Positions 20,494 through 26,500 of a stretch of 42,894 nt of DNA are shown one piece after another. The notes beneath the pieces are model-generated. The model was given only the letters and a program-made list of their open reading frames with translations. It had not been told where the DNA came from and did not search any database. The translations under genes and the position numbers were made by a program. Every line of letters starts with the position of its first letter. Position 1 is the first letter of the stretch. This DNA comes from a virus, in IMG/VR virus record IMGVR_UViG_3300009285_000022, positions 1 through 42,894 of that record, one strand, 5' to 3'.

Positions 20494-20666
20494 ATCCCTA
20501 TTGGCTCTTGGTATTGCCTGATAATTCTTATTGCTTGCTCCAAGCCATAAGCTCGGTTGGCATAGGCACGGCGCATACCTTTGGAGTATCGCTTATAATT
20601 GGAACGCTTGCGGAGTTTGTCCGCCAAGAGTTTCAATTCATCTACCGCGTCTAAATATGGATTCAT
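20481..20666 (-). CDS. Hypothetical small basic helical protein
   Basis: 61 aa, helical and Arg/Tyr-rich (LADKLRKRSNYKRYSKGMRR, AYGLEQAIRIIRQYQEP). It is the first gene after the promoter at 20742-20770 and is coupled to the metallopeptidase gene. Not recognised. Confidence 0.6.
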   Translation of the reverse strand: MNPYLDAVDELKLLADKLRKRSNYKRYSKGMRRAYANRAYGLEQAIRIIRQYQEPIGIWEK

Positions 20667-20702
20667 AATTTTTCAAAGTGCTGTCCGCGCCACTTGTTTC
20701 AA

Positions 20703-20735
20703 CCTGTCCGACTTGACAGGCGAACCTAATGGTTC
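20703..20735. promoter_or_regulatory. Two inverted repeats downstream of a promoter
   Basis: CCTGTC (20703-20708) pairs with GACAGG (20715-20720), and GAACC (20722-20726) with GGTTC (20731-20735). Both lie in the leader between the minus-strand promoter at 20742 and the gene at 20666. They could be operator or leader hairpins. Confidence 0.45.
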
Positions 20736-20741
20736 TATTAT

Positions 20742-20770
20742 ATGTTATCATATTAAGAACCTGCTGTCAA
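20742..20770 (-). promoter_or_regulatory. Sigma-70-like promoter
   Basis: TTGACA (20765-20770) and TAACAT (20742-20747) on the minus strand, 17 bases apart, upstream of the gene at 20666. An overlapping candidate on the plus strand has TTGTCA (20774-20779) and TATAAT (20798-20803) with 18 bases between; it would make antisense RNA to the gene at 20846. Confidence 0.65.
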
Positions 20771-20820
20771 GTTTTGTCAATAGAAATCTTGACGTGTTAT
20801 AATAATTCGTGCTTTAATTA

Positions 20821-20837
20821 TTTGACAGCTTGTCAAA
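20821..20837. promoter_or_regulatory. Operator-like palindrome TTTGACA-GCT-TGTCAAA
   Basis: A perfect 7-bp inverted repeat with a 3-base spacer. The same half-site recurs nearby at 20765, 20774 and 20789 and as a palindrome at 26290-26305. It probably binds a dimeric regulator. Confidence 0.5.
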
Positions 20838-20845
20838 GTTGTTTT

Positions 20846-21067
20846 CTATTTATGCTCAAATTTACGTGGGGACAACTTTTTAGAAACCTTGTCAAGTTCT
20901 TGCTTCACGAGCCACCAAAAAAGTTTTTTAGAATTTTTAACTTCGGGCTGTTTAGAGAGCGAAAAAAACTCATAAAGTTTTTGAATCGGCACACGCTTCA
21001 AAATCCCCAAATAAAAACCAAACGACCCTTTTCCTTTGCGTGCCGTTTCATTGAAATGCTGTCGCAT
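20846..21067 (-). CDS. Hypothetical protein
   Basis: 73 aa from the ATG at 21067, a few bases after the stop of the gene at 21072; a GTG at 21103 is an alternative. It is compact and basic with aromatic residues (KGKGSFGFYLGILKRVPIQK, KLFWWLVKQELDKVSKK). It is the last gene of the upper leftward unit. Not recognised. Confidence 0.6.
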   Translation of the reverse strand: MRQHFNETARKGKGSFGFYLGILKRVPIQKLYEFFSLSKQPEVKNSKKLFWWLVKQELDKVSKKLSPRKFEHK

Positions 21068-21071
21068 TTCG

Positions 21072-21494
21072 TCAATCAAATAATGAAGCTGTGAGTGTAT
21101 CACTTAATTCCTTAACCTGCTTTTTAGTTTGTTGAAAGATTTTATCAACTTTGCGCATTTGAAAAGGTAATCCGAAAGCATCAAAAATATCCCAACGCTC
21201 TTTGGCCAAGAAACGCTGGGGCTGGAAATTCGGGAATTTGTGAACCCAACTCTTTTCCCAAAAAACTTCAAAAGGAGTTTCCCAACGCTCATCAGCTTCT
21301 TCTTCCTTAATGACAATTTTCTTACAACCTTTTTCCTTGAGATATTTCACTATCGCCTCGTCAATTCCAAACGCGCCTGCTTTATGAAAATAATGAACCG
21401 AGTATCGGACGTGTTTTAGAAAAGTGCCGTTTGGAAAAAGCTCCCCAACCATCTTCCGCCGATTTTCTTTAACGGACTTAATATAAAATTTCAT
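21072..21494 (-). CDS. Hypothetical protein
   Basis: 140 aa, soluble, mixed alpha/beta. Blocks include MKFYIKSVKENRRKMVGELF, VKYLKEKGCKKIVIKEEEAD and RFLAKERWDIFDAFGLPFQM. A small beta domain followed by helices is likely. No motif identifies it. Confidence 0.65.
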   Translation of the reverse strand: MKFYIKSVKENRRKMVGELFPNGTFLKHVRYSVHYFHKAGAFGIDEAIVKYLKEKGCKKIVIKEEEADERWETPFEVFWEKSWVHKFPNFQPQRFLAKERWDIFDAFGLPFQMRKVDKIFQQTKKQVKELSDTLTASLFD

Positions 21495-21500
21495 TTAATC

Positions 21501-21617
21501 TCAAAATGGATGGCGCAAAAGCCACTGGTAAATCCACCAGACGATAGAACCCCATACCATCAACCAGATAAAAGTGCCGATTGGACTCCAATCATTCGGC
21601 GTTCTTTTCTCCCACAT
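21501..21617 (-). CDS. Trp-rich membrane miniprotein
   Basis: 38 aa, seven of them Trp: MWEKRTPNDWSPIGTFIWLM, then VWGSIVWWIYQWLLRHPF. One hydrophobic segment spans nearly the whole chain. It overlaps the gene at 21592 by 26 bases. It is short, but composition and position in a packed operon support it. Confidence 0.5.
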   Translation of the reverse strand: MWEKRTPNDWSPIGTFIWLMVWGSIVWWIYQWLLRHPF

Positions 21618-21738
21618 TGAATTTAATTTTCCCGTCTTTATCCAATAAATTTTTAGACCTCAAAGCGCGCTCAACTTCTGCTTTGATTTCTTCTTTCGTT
21701 TTGCCTTTAGTTTTTAGAAGGGTCAACAATTTTTTCAT
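21592..21738 (-). CDS. Hypothetical small charged protein
   Basis: 48 aa (MKKLLTLLKTKGKTKEEIKA, EVERALRSKNLLDKDGKIKF). Helical with a basic start. The ATG overlaps the end of the zinc-ribbon gene at 21735, and the stop lies inside the miniprotein gene. Not recognised. Confidence 0.5.
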   Translation of the reverse strand: MKKLLTLLKTKGKTKEEIKAEVERALRSKNLLDKDGKIKFNVGEKNAE

Positions 21739-22025
21739 AAAACATTATTACAATTTGGACAAAATTTGAAGATACTTCCTTTATCGGTGCGCCGACTAAC
21801 AAACATTACGGAAAACTGGCAAGTAGAGCAATATCGTGTAGTTCTGCTGTAATGACGGCGTTTAGATGGCAAAGCGGGCGGTAATTTTTGATGTTTGGGA
21901 GACAAACAGACGGGGCATTTGGGAGCTTCCAAGACATTTCTAGTTCTTCCACACTTGGAACAATTTTTATAATGCGCTGGAAGTTCCATCACTTCTATCA
22001 TACTCTTGTTCTTGAATTTCATCAT
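21735..22025 (-). CDS. Zinc-ribbon protein with four CxxC motifs
   Basis: 96 aa. Cys pairs NCSKCG, CPVC, CSTC and CPNC should form two zinc ribbons, separated by a basic segment (PSKRRHYSRTTRY). GAGGA lies just upstream of the ATG pair at 22025/22022; the start overlaps the end of the gene at 21967. ATG at 21989 would give a minimal version. Likely a nucleic-acid-binding or adaptor protein. Confidence 0.65.
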   Translation of the reverse strand: MMKFKNKSMIEVMELPAHYKNCSKCGRTRNVLEAPKCPVCLSPKHQKLPPALPSKRRHYSRTTRYCSTCQFSVMFVSRRTDKGSIFKFCPNCNNVL

Positions 22026-22146
22026 ATTCCTCTATCGCTTGCCCAATTTCCTCATCTGACAAATCAAAAAATTTCTTACGGGCTTCATTCTCATTTTCAG
22101 CTTCAATATCAACTGCGCCTGAAAACGAAATAATATATTTTTTCAT
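21967..22146 (-). CDS. Hypothetical small acidic protein
   Basis: 59 aa. Starts MKKYIISFSGAVDIEAENEN and continues EARKKFFDLSDEEIGQAIEE. A beta-hairpin plus helix with a very acidic C-terminus, the pattern of many small phage proteins. It ends inside the zinc-ribbon gene. Confidence 0.6.
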   Translation of the reverse strand: MKKYIISFSGAVDIEAENENEARKKFFDLSDEEIGQAIEEYDEIQEQEYDRSDGTSSAL

Positions 22147-22257
22147 TTATTTTTCTTTAACTATTAAAACCACTTTCAAAATCCCCCACCCGACCACAAG
22201 GAGGATAAAAATATCAGATATTAAATTGATGTGGCGCAAGCCAAAATCTAACAACAT
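22147..22257 (-). CDS. Small membrane protein
   Basis: 36 aa from the ATG at 22257: MLLDFGLRHINLISDIFILL, then VVGWGILKVVLIVKEK. One transmembrane segment. The frame is open upstream to 22464, but that stretch is the structured RNA segment and is unlikely to be translated. There is no Shine-Dalgarno site. Confidence 0.45.
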   Translation of the reverse strand: MLLDFGLRHINLISDIFILLVVGWGILKVVLIVKEK

Positions 22258-22262
22258 AAATT

Positions 22263-22745
22263 TAGGAGAAAAAGCGAGGGATGTGTTTGTAGCAGGATTA
22301 ACGGCTTGATTACAATGAAGTGTAATGACCCTCACGCCACCTGCGCAGGAAACTTTAACGGCAACTTCCTCTAATTTGTTGCCACCCTCGCTCGGTCTCT
22401 GTGGTGTCTTCTCGCGGACGGAGACGTTTTCAAAGCGTCCTTGAAAAGCACCCACAGAGAGCAAGAGAGCGCATAGCGATATTTAACCCTAGCTAGGGAT
22501 GGCCGCTTTGCGGTTATAGCCCTTCTTGCCCTCTGTGGAAGCTCTTTTTAAGAGAGCGGATGAGGCAGGTTAGCTAGAAGGTTGCGACCCTTCCCTTGTC
22601 CTTTAATGGCAAGGATTATTCTTTTGCCATCACCTTACCCTTCCCAAGCTAGGCGTTTTGTGGGGGGCGTAATTTCTCCTCTTGCGAGGTTCATCCCCTA
22701 AACTCGGTCTTTCCTTTAATGCCTGACCACTTACGCAACCTAGTT
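22263..22745 (-). ncRNA. Candidate structured RNA, about 480 nt, with U-rich 3' end
   Basis: No gene fits this stretch. On the minus strand, 22524-22538 pairs with 22452-22466 over 15 bp (CCACAGAGGGCAAGA), with one G-U that would be an A-C mismatch on the other strand. Other helices: 22734-22740 with 22580-22586, 22624-22629 with 22607-22612, 22378-22383 with 22360-22365, 22321-22326 with 22309-22314, a palindrome CCCTAGCTAGGG near 22488-22499, and 22385-22392 with 22273-22280. The last is followed by a run of five T, as in a terminator. The class is not recognised; it could also be a very long leader for the next genes. Confidence 0.6.
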
Positions 22746-22779
22746 TTAATTTTTAAGCACCAACGCAAGCCCGCGAGGA

Positions 22780-22956
22780 TTAAATTTCTTCCCCACTTAC
22801 CGCGTCATAAAGTTCTGGCTCTTGGCTATAAACTTCATAAACGCTCCGAGCACATTTCCGACACTTTCCATACCACTCTATCATATCGCTTTCAAAACCA
22901 GTCGGGTTTTTCTTCCAGTCAATATCTTCCTTCGCGCACTCGTGAGTTTTAGTCAT
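22780..22956 (-). CDS. Small zinc-binding-like protein
   Basis: 58 aa. MTKTHECAKEDIDWKKNPTG, then DMIEWYGKCRKCARSVYEVY. Cys/His spacing suggests a single zinc site. The ATG overlaps the stop of the gene at 22953 (ATGA). Not recognised. Confidence 0.6.
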   Translation of the reverse strand: MTKTHECAKEDIDWKKNPTGFESDMIEWYGKCRKCARSVYEVYSQEPELYDAVSGEEI

Positions 22957-23117
22957 TTCTTTATTGCTCCAACTAGCTCCGCTAATTTTTCCTCAACATC
23001 TCGTTCTAATTCCTCTATCAAGATAGACCCATCCACCGCGTCATCAATTTCTCGCAAAGCCAACATAATGACGCTGGACTGATACTTGATGACAGAAAGT
23101 TTGTCGCGTTTTTTCAT
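22953..23117 (-). CDS. Hypothetical small helical protein
   Basis: 54 aa from the ATG at 23117 (MKKRDKLSVIKYQSSVIMLA, then an acidic helix LIEELERDVEEKLAELVGAI). It is coupled by ATGA to the gene at 22956. Not recognised. Confidence 0.58.
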   Translation of the reverse strand: MKKRDKLSVIKYQSSVIMLALREIDDAVDGSILIEELERDVEEKLAELVGAIKK

Positions 23118-23133
23118 TGTTTTGTTTTTCTTT

Positions 23134-23469
23134 TTACAGATTTCTAAAATAATACCCATCCTGCTCGGAGTAGTCCATCATCAACTCGCGCCCCGCCCAT
23201 TCCCAGTCAATACAATAATATGGCCACGCCTGTGATTCTTTGCTGTCCATACTGGTGGTCTGGTCGTGTATTTCCCGCGCAAACTCCTCATTATTTTGAT
23301 ATTTTCCCTGATACGCTTCCTCAAAATCGCTCAAGTCATCATCACCAATACCTAGCTCAATGTAAGCGTCCACCGCGCCCTCATCTGCGCCGTTATCAAT
23401 GAGTTCCTGTCGTGCTTCTTGCGTTTCTTTGCTCAATTTTTCTTTTTCAAGCATCATAGTATTGTCCAT
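23134..23469 (-). CDS. ardA: Antirestriction protein, ArdA-like
   Basis: 111 aa. AVDAYIELGIGDDDLSDFEE, AYQGKYQNNEEFAREI and a C-terminal WPYYCIDWEWAGRELMMDYS with GYYFRNL match the central and C-terminal domains of ArdA. ArdA mimics DNA by its acidic surface and blocks type I restriction enzymes. The N-terminal domain of full-length ArdA (about 165 aa) is missing. The acidic composition is kept. AAGGAG lies right against the first ATG, so the ATG at 23457 may be the real start. Confidence 0.82.
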   Translation of the reverse strand: MDNTMMLEKEKLSKETQEARQELIDNGADEGAVDAYIELGIGDDDLSDFEEAYQGKYQNNEEFAREIHDQTTSMDSKESQAWPYYCIDWEWAGRELMMDYSEQDGYYFRNL

Positions 23470-23749
23470 CTCCTTGAATTAGAAAAGGAAAATTGGCCGA
23501 CTTTGCTCCCAACTTTCGGATGAAGTTCCATACCAATTCGCATTGGTATTCTAGGTTTTGGTATCTTACGCTGGACATAAAACCATAAACCATTGCATTT
23601 GCGCTCTCAACCTCATTGACGTGAAACACACCCTCGCCGTCATAGCGTTTTTCTTCTTTGGTGTGTTTCTTCAAAAGCCCAGCAATGTTTTTAGCTTGCT
23701 CGGCATTTTGACATTCCACCTCAAAATTCGTCTGTGCGTATGTTGCCAT
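23447..23749 (-). CDS. Hypothetical protein upstream of ArdA
   Basis: 100 aa from the ATG at 23749, with GAGGAGA about eight bases upstream. Mixed alpha/beta (NFEVECQNAEQAKNIAGLLK, FHVNEVESANAMVYGFMSSV). It overlaps the ArdA-like gene by 23 bases, so the two are probably translated together. It could be a partner, or replace the missing ArdA N-terminal domain, but nothing proves this. Confidence 0.65.
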   Translation of the reverse strand: MATYAQTNFEVECQNAEQAKNIAGLLKKHTKEEKRYDGEGVFHVNEVESANAMVYGFMSSVRYQNLEYQCELVWNFIRKLGAKSANFPFLIQGDGQYYDA

Positions 23750-23783
23750 AGTTTCTTTTCTCCTCAACCCCGCTTTAGTTAAT

Positions 23784-24040
23784 AAAAAACGCGGGCTTGC
23801 TACGGGATTGCGTTGGTGCTTATTTTATTGCTTCCCGTAAGTCGCCTATCAGCGATGATGTCTTGCGACACTTCCCTTTCAACTACGTGGTCGGCTCACC
23901 CGTCATCACGGCTTACCGCGCTTTATTCCCGCCTGTGCCATTGTCGGGTCTTGGGCGTTTTTCGCCTACTCGTTAAGCTAGATAGGCGACACACGAGAAA
24001 CAATTTTTTTATGACCGCGCCCTGCGCTTGCGAAGGAGAA
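23784..24040 (-). ncRNA. Candidate structured RNA or leader, about 255 nt
   Basis: No gene fits. On the minus strand GTCGCCTATC (23981-23990) pairs perfectly over 10 bp with GATAGGCGAC (23841-23850). Inside are GGCG-AAAAA-CGCC, CCGT-GATG-ACGG and TGTC-GCAA-GACA (23859-23870, a GNRA-type tetraloop). TACGGGA/TCCCGTA (7 bp, 23801-23807 with 23833-23839) precedes CCCGCG and a run of six T at 23784-23789. The helices are mutually compatible. It lies directly before the ribosome-binding site of the gene at 23749, so it is either a terminated RNA or an attenuating leader. Confidence 0.55.
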
Positions 24041-24046
24041 ATTACT

Positions 24047-24328
24047 TTAGGATGTTATATCAATAATGTCTAGGGGATGAAAAGGAATTATTTGGCCAAG
24101 TTTCATTTTCAATGAGAAAGGAACATTGTCTAAAGTTCCCTGCCAAAATTCTCCCTTGTCCCTGTCAATATATTTTACTTTTACCCACATTCTTTCTCCA
24201 TTTTCTCCTCTTATGTCGGTAAAAGCTAATTTGACATCCATTCCGACTTTTACTTTCAAGAGTTCCTTGTAAGAAGGTAGCTCAAAACTTTTCAACAAAG
24301 GCGGTCTGCGGATTTTGAAGTTCATCAT
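24047..24328 (-). CDS. DUF2314-like protein
   Basis: 93 aa. RMWVKVKYIDRDKGEFWQGT followed by LDNVPFSLKMKLGQIIPF is the pattern of DUF2314. The ATG is preceded by AGGAGGAGAAAAATAA, a very strong ribosome-binding site. A structured leader precedes it. The function of DUF2314 is unknown; members occur in bacteria and phages. Confidence 0.72.
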   Translation of the reverse strand: MMNFKIRRPPLLKSFELPSYKELLKVKVGMDVKLAFTDIRGENGERMWVKVKYIDRDKGEFWQGTLDNVPFSLKMKLGQIIPFHPLDIIDITS

Positions 24329-24329
24329 T

Positions 24330-24526
24330 TATTTTTCTCCTCCTGCGCCTTGCGGTTATTTATAATGCTCCGCAAGCGTCAAAGCGCAAGCGTAGAGCGC
24401 GGTCTATATTTTTAACGCCGAGACGCTGACGGGCGAGAGAGTTTTAACCAATAAATTTTTTGGCAAGGTGGGAGAGACTATACATCCAACATTTCGGATG
24501 AAAACTGAAAATTCCTCCTGCGATTT
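24330..24526 (-). promoter_or_regulatory. Structured leader of the DUF2314-like gene
   Basis: About 200 bases with no gene. Minus-strand hairpins: CTTGCGG/CCGCAAG (24349-24355 with 24370-24376) immediately before the ribosome-binding site, CATCC/GGATG, and TGAAAAT/ATTTTCA at 24506-24529, whose loop holds AGGAGGA. The segment 24416-24428 is the inverse of 25067-25079 (13 bases), so the two leaders could pair. Confidence 0.4.
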
Positions 24527-24628
24527 TCAACACCACCCTACCACCCTTGCCTCGTTTTTCTCCACGCTCCCCCGACAACCTTGACACAATACTTTTCTTG
24601 TGGCTTTCCCGATTTTCGCGTCCATCAT
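24527..24628 (-). CDS. Very small CxxC protein
   Basis: 33 aa (MMDAKIGKATRKVLCQGCRG, then SVEKNEARVVGWC). The first ATG overlaps the stop of the gene at 24625. One CxxC plus a terminal Cys. Short and partly within a stem-forming segment, so uncertain. Confidence 0.4.
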   Translation of the reverse strand: MMDAKIGKATRKVLCQGCRGSVEKNEARVVGWC

Positions 24629-25008
24629 TTCAACTCCATCCCAAACTTTTGGCCTTCCTTCTCCAATACGGGGCGGTTAATAATTTTGAAAACCTCAAGG
24701 CACATCTTGGCCATCCCATCCACCCCGCGCCAGTCCCCAGAATAGCCCGCAAGTGTCCTTATCCCAGACGTGATATTTCTAGCGTCTCGGTAGTAGTAAA
24801 AAATAACATCTTTCACCGACACCAAAAGCCAGACCATATCACCCTCGGACAATAAACGCCCGTTGTAGTTCGCCCATCCGCCCGTGCGGATTTTGAGATG
24901 GTTTTTATCAACAATGCGCAGATAAGCGGGAATTTCGCCGTCAAAATAATTCTCAACGGCCTCAAGTTCCTCATCTCCGACTGATACTTTTCTATTTTTT
25001 GTCGCCAT
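24625..25008 (-). CDS. Hypothetical protein
   Basis: 127 aa. The start is preceded by CTGGAGGAGAAAATAGAAACT, almost the same leader as the gene at 23749. Mixed fold (VENYFDGEIPAYLRIVDKNH, DMVWLLVSVKDVIFYYYRDA). No motif recognised. It is one of three early genes with the strongest ribosome-binding sites. Confidence 0.65.
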   Translation of the reverse strand: MATKNRKVSVGDEELEAVENYFDGEIPAYLRIVDKNHLKIRTGGWANYNGRLLSEGDMVWLLVSVKDVIFYYYRDARNITSGIRTLAGYSGDWRGVDGMAKMCLEVFKIINRPVLEKEGQKFGMELK

Positions 25009-25119
25009 AGTTTCTATTTTCTCCTCCAGCGATATTTAGTTATAACTCGCTACGCCAGCGTATCGCCAGCGTCTCGGCGCAATAGTATCCCTAATTTTTG
25101 AAGGCGTAAAGTTTTGTTT
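25009..25119 (-). promoter_or_regulatory. Structured leader
   Basis: Minus-strand repeats ACGCTGGCG-AT-ACGCTGGCG followed by TACGC-TG-GCGTA-type pairing, the palindrome AGTTATAACT, and GCGA/TCGC just before the ribosome-binding site. It holds the 13-base inverse of a segment in the leader at 24416. Confidence 0.4.
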
Positions 25120-25305
25120 TTAATGGGGCAACGGAAGATTATGCGCACGACATTGCGCCCGTTGCCATTCGGGAGAAAACCAAAGAGGAAACTCGCGCGC
25201 CTCGGCTTGCCATTTGATACATTCGGCGCGCTCCTGTCGTTCAAGGCCAATTTTTAGCAGAGAGAAAAAAGAGACAGCCAGAATAAGAGAAAAAACAATT
25301 TTCAT
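25120..25305 (-). CDS. Small protein with N-terminal signal or membrane segment
   Basis: 61 aa. MKIVFSLILAVSFFSLLKIG is a signal peptide or anchor. The rest is polar with two Cys (RAECIKWQAEAREFPLWF). The ATG overlaps the stop of the gene at 25302. Function unknown. Confidence 0.6.
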   Translation of the reverse strand: MKIVFSLILAVSFFSLLKIGLERQERAECIKWQAEAREFPLWFSPEWQRAQCRAHNLPLPH

Positions 25306-25595
25306 TGTTGCGCTCCCAGTCCGTAATACTCAAGCTCTGCGTTCAAGAGTTTTTCAAACTCCGCGCCCGCCAGACGGCTTTTTTTGTCTCCGCCGTCTAT
25401 CCAATTAAGATGCTTTCCCGTTGTGTTGCTCCATTCATTCTCTCTCACCTTCAAACCTTCACGGCCTCGGAAGGCCATAATGGTGGTGTAAGAGAAAAAC
25501 AAAGAGAGACCATTCGGGAAGGACACTTGAAGAGAGTTCAGGCCATAATTGCCCGACTTATACTCTCCATAACTTTCTATTTTTGGTAAGTTCAT
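25302..25595 (-). CDS. Hypothetical protein, first gene of the leftward operon
   Basis: 97 aa. The pattern SLFFSYTTIMAFRGREGLKV followed by NEWSNTTGKHLNWIDGG is one I associate with small phage early proteins of unknown function. It is the first gene after the tandem promoters at 25900-25979, so it should be expressed early. No ribosome-binding site of note. Confidence 0.65.
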   Translation of the reverse strand: MNLPKIESYGEYKSGNYGLNSLQVSFPNGLSLFFSYTTIMAFRGREGLKVRENEWSNTTGKHLNWIDGGDKKSRLAGAEFEKLLNAELEYYGLGAQQ

Positions 25596-25899
25596 ATTGT
25601 TTCGTTATTCGCTACATTTAGAACCTACGCCTCCAAAAATCAGGGATACTATTTTATTTTTTGTCAACGTGCCACGCTTCGCCGTCTCCGTTGCCGTTGT
25701 TCTATTCTCTCCCTCTCCCGCGCACCAGAGAGAGGATGAAAACGGGACGATACCACTTTATAAAATTTGGGAAGGTCGCAATGTTCGCGCGTTCCCGCGC
25801 GCCGTTCTTGCTTATCCTTCTTCTGTCCGGTTCTCTGTCCTTCTCCCCAGTTAGCGGGAGAGAGAGACAACATTTTCAAGCTCTAACTATTCTAACTCC
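25596..25899 (-). other. Long untranslated leader of the leftward operon
   Basis: About 300 bases between the promoters and the first gene. It is GC-rich in the middle, with a GCGCG/CGCGC hairpin near 25785-25800. I see no convincing gene on either strand; open frames here lack coding character and start signals. Confidence 0.5.
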
Positions 25900-25929
25900 A
25901 CTATATCGGATTATGTTTCTTTATGTCAA
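25900..25929 (-). promoter_or_regulatory. Leftward early promoter (proximal)
   Basis: TTGACA (25924-25929) and TATAGT (25900-25905) on the minus strand, 18 bases apart. Confidence 0.75.
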
Positions 25930-25950
25930 GAGTAGTTATCCCCTGCCCGT

Positions 25951-25979
25951 TCTATACATTATTTATGCGCTCTCGTCAA
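25951..25979 (-). promoter_or_regulatory. Leftward early promoter (distal)
   Basis: TTGACG (25974-25979) and TATAGA (25951-25956) on the minus strand, 17 bases apart. With the promoter at 25900 it forms a tandem pair upstream of the whole leftward gene set. Confidence 0.72.
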
Positions 25980-26179
25980 GTTCCACCCCATTCTTGTTAT
26001 ATTCCCGCGCCATTCTTTTCTAAAACCAAATTAGAACACTACAAGACCAGAACCCAACCAAGACATTTCAAGGAGTAAGAGAGACCAAAAGAGACAAGGA
26101 GAGGAGAAGACAAGGAGTAATACACCCCTATTTATCCTATCCTATCTTCTCCACTCCTAGAATTGTTTTAACCAACACC

Positions 26180-26202
26180 AGACCAAGACCAAACCAAGAC
26201 CA
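26180..26202 (+). repeat. 23-base direct repeat, copy 1
   Basis: Identical to 26220-26242, 40 bases away. The core is GACCAAGACC followed by AAACCAAGACC. Spaced repeats in a control region can be iterons. Confidence 0.85.
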
Positions 26203-26219
26203 TTCAAGGACAAGGACAA

Positions 26220-26242
26220 AGACCAAGACCAAACCAAGACCA
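26220..26242 (+). repeat. 23-base direct repeat, copy 2
   Basis: Second copy of the unit at 26180-26202. Confidence 0.85.
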
Positions 26243-26289
26243 AGTTATATTTATTCTAGGAGAGAATAGACCAATGCCAGATAATACTA

Positions 26290-26305
26290 TGTCAAAGACT
26301 TGACA
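26290..26305. promoter_or_regulatory. Operator-like palindrome TGTCAA-AGAC-TTGACA
   Basis: A perfect 6-bp inverted repeat with a four-base spacer. The same half-sites occur in the regulatory gap at 20765-20837, which suggests one regulator for both regions. Confidence 0.5.
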
Positions 26306-26448
26306 AGATAGTCAAGAACAAGGCAAGGAGAGGAGAGAACAGCAGAACACGAAAAACCAGTTTCGGGTAGGGGGAGTTTTCTTTTTGGCTTGGAAAAAGT
26401 TGGGGGGGACACCCCACCCCAATCCACCCCCACTTTTGAAAACCCTTT

Positions 26449-26478
26449 TTTACGGGCGCTCACGGGCGCGATTATAAA
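26449..26478 (+). promoter_or_regulatory. Possible promoter for the structured RNA
   Basis: TTTACG (26449-26454) and TATAAA (26473-26478) on the plus strand with 18 bases between. The -35 box is weak. A start near 26485 would begin the RNA at its first hairpin. Confidence 0.4.
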
Positions 26479-26500
26479 AAAACGAGACCTATTAAGGTCT
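26476..26500 (-). terminator. Intrinsic terminator facing left
   Basis: AGACCT (26485-26490) pairs with AGGTCT (26495-26500). On the minus strand the stem is followed by CG and seven T (26476-26482). It would stop transcripts entering from the right. Confidence 0.6.

Larger units (their letters stand above)
26040..26480. other. Gene-free, strongly asymmetric control region
   Basis: From about 26040 to 26345 the plus strand is rich in A, G and C with very little T, built from short units such as CAAGGAG and GACCAAG. It includes the 23-base direct repeat at 26180 and 26220. From 26400 to 26445 runs of G and C alternate (GGGGGGG, then CCCC blocks). No gene is visible on either strand. An origin or a regulatory region are the main possibilities. 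Confidence 0.55.

Noticed and set aside
22258-22464. N-terminal extension of the small membrane gene at 22147
   Set aside because: The extension lies in the structured segment with a U-run end, and only the last 36 residues look like a protein.
22263-22745. tmRNA or RNase P RNA identity
   Set aside because: No tag-coding segment, tRNA-like end or RNase P core sequences could be found in it.
25597-26023. Open frames on the plus strand before the leftward promoters
   Set aside because: They lie in the GC-rich leader and over the promoters, with no start signals or recognisable protein features.
26401-26445. G-quadruplex in the G/C-run segment
   Set aside because: Only three usable G-runs lie close together on the minus strand, and a simple G/C hairpin explains the runs as well.
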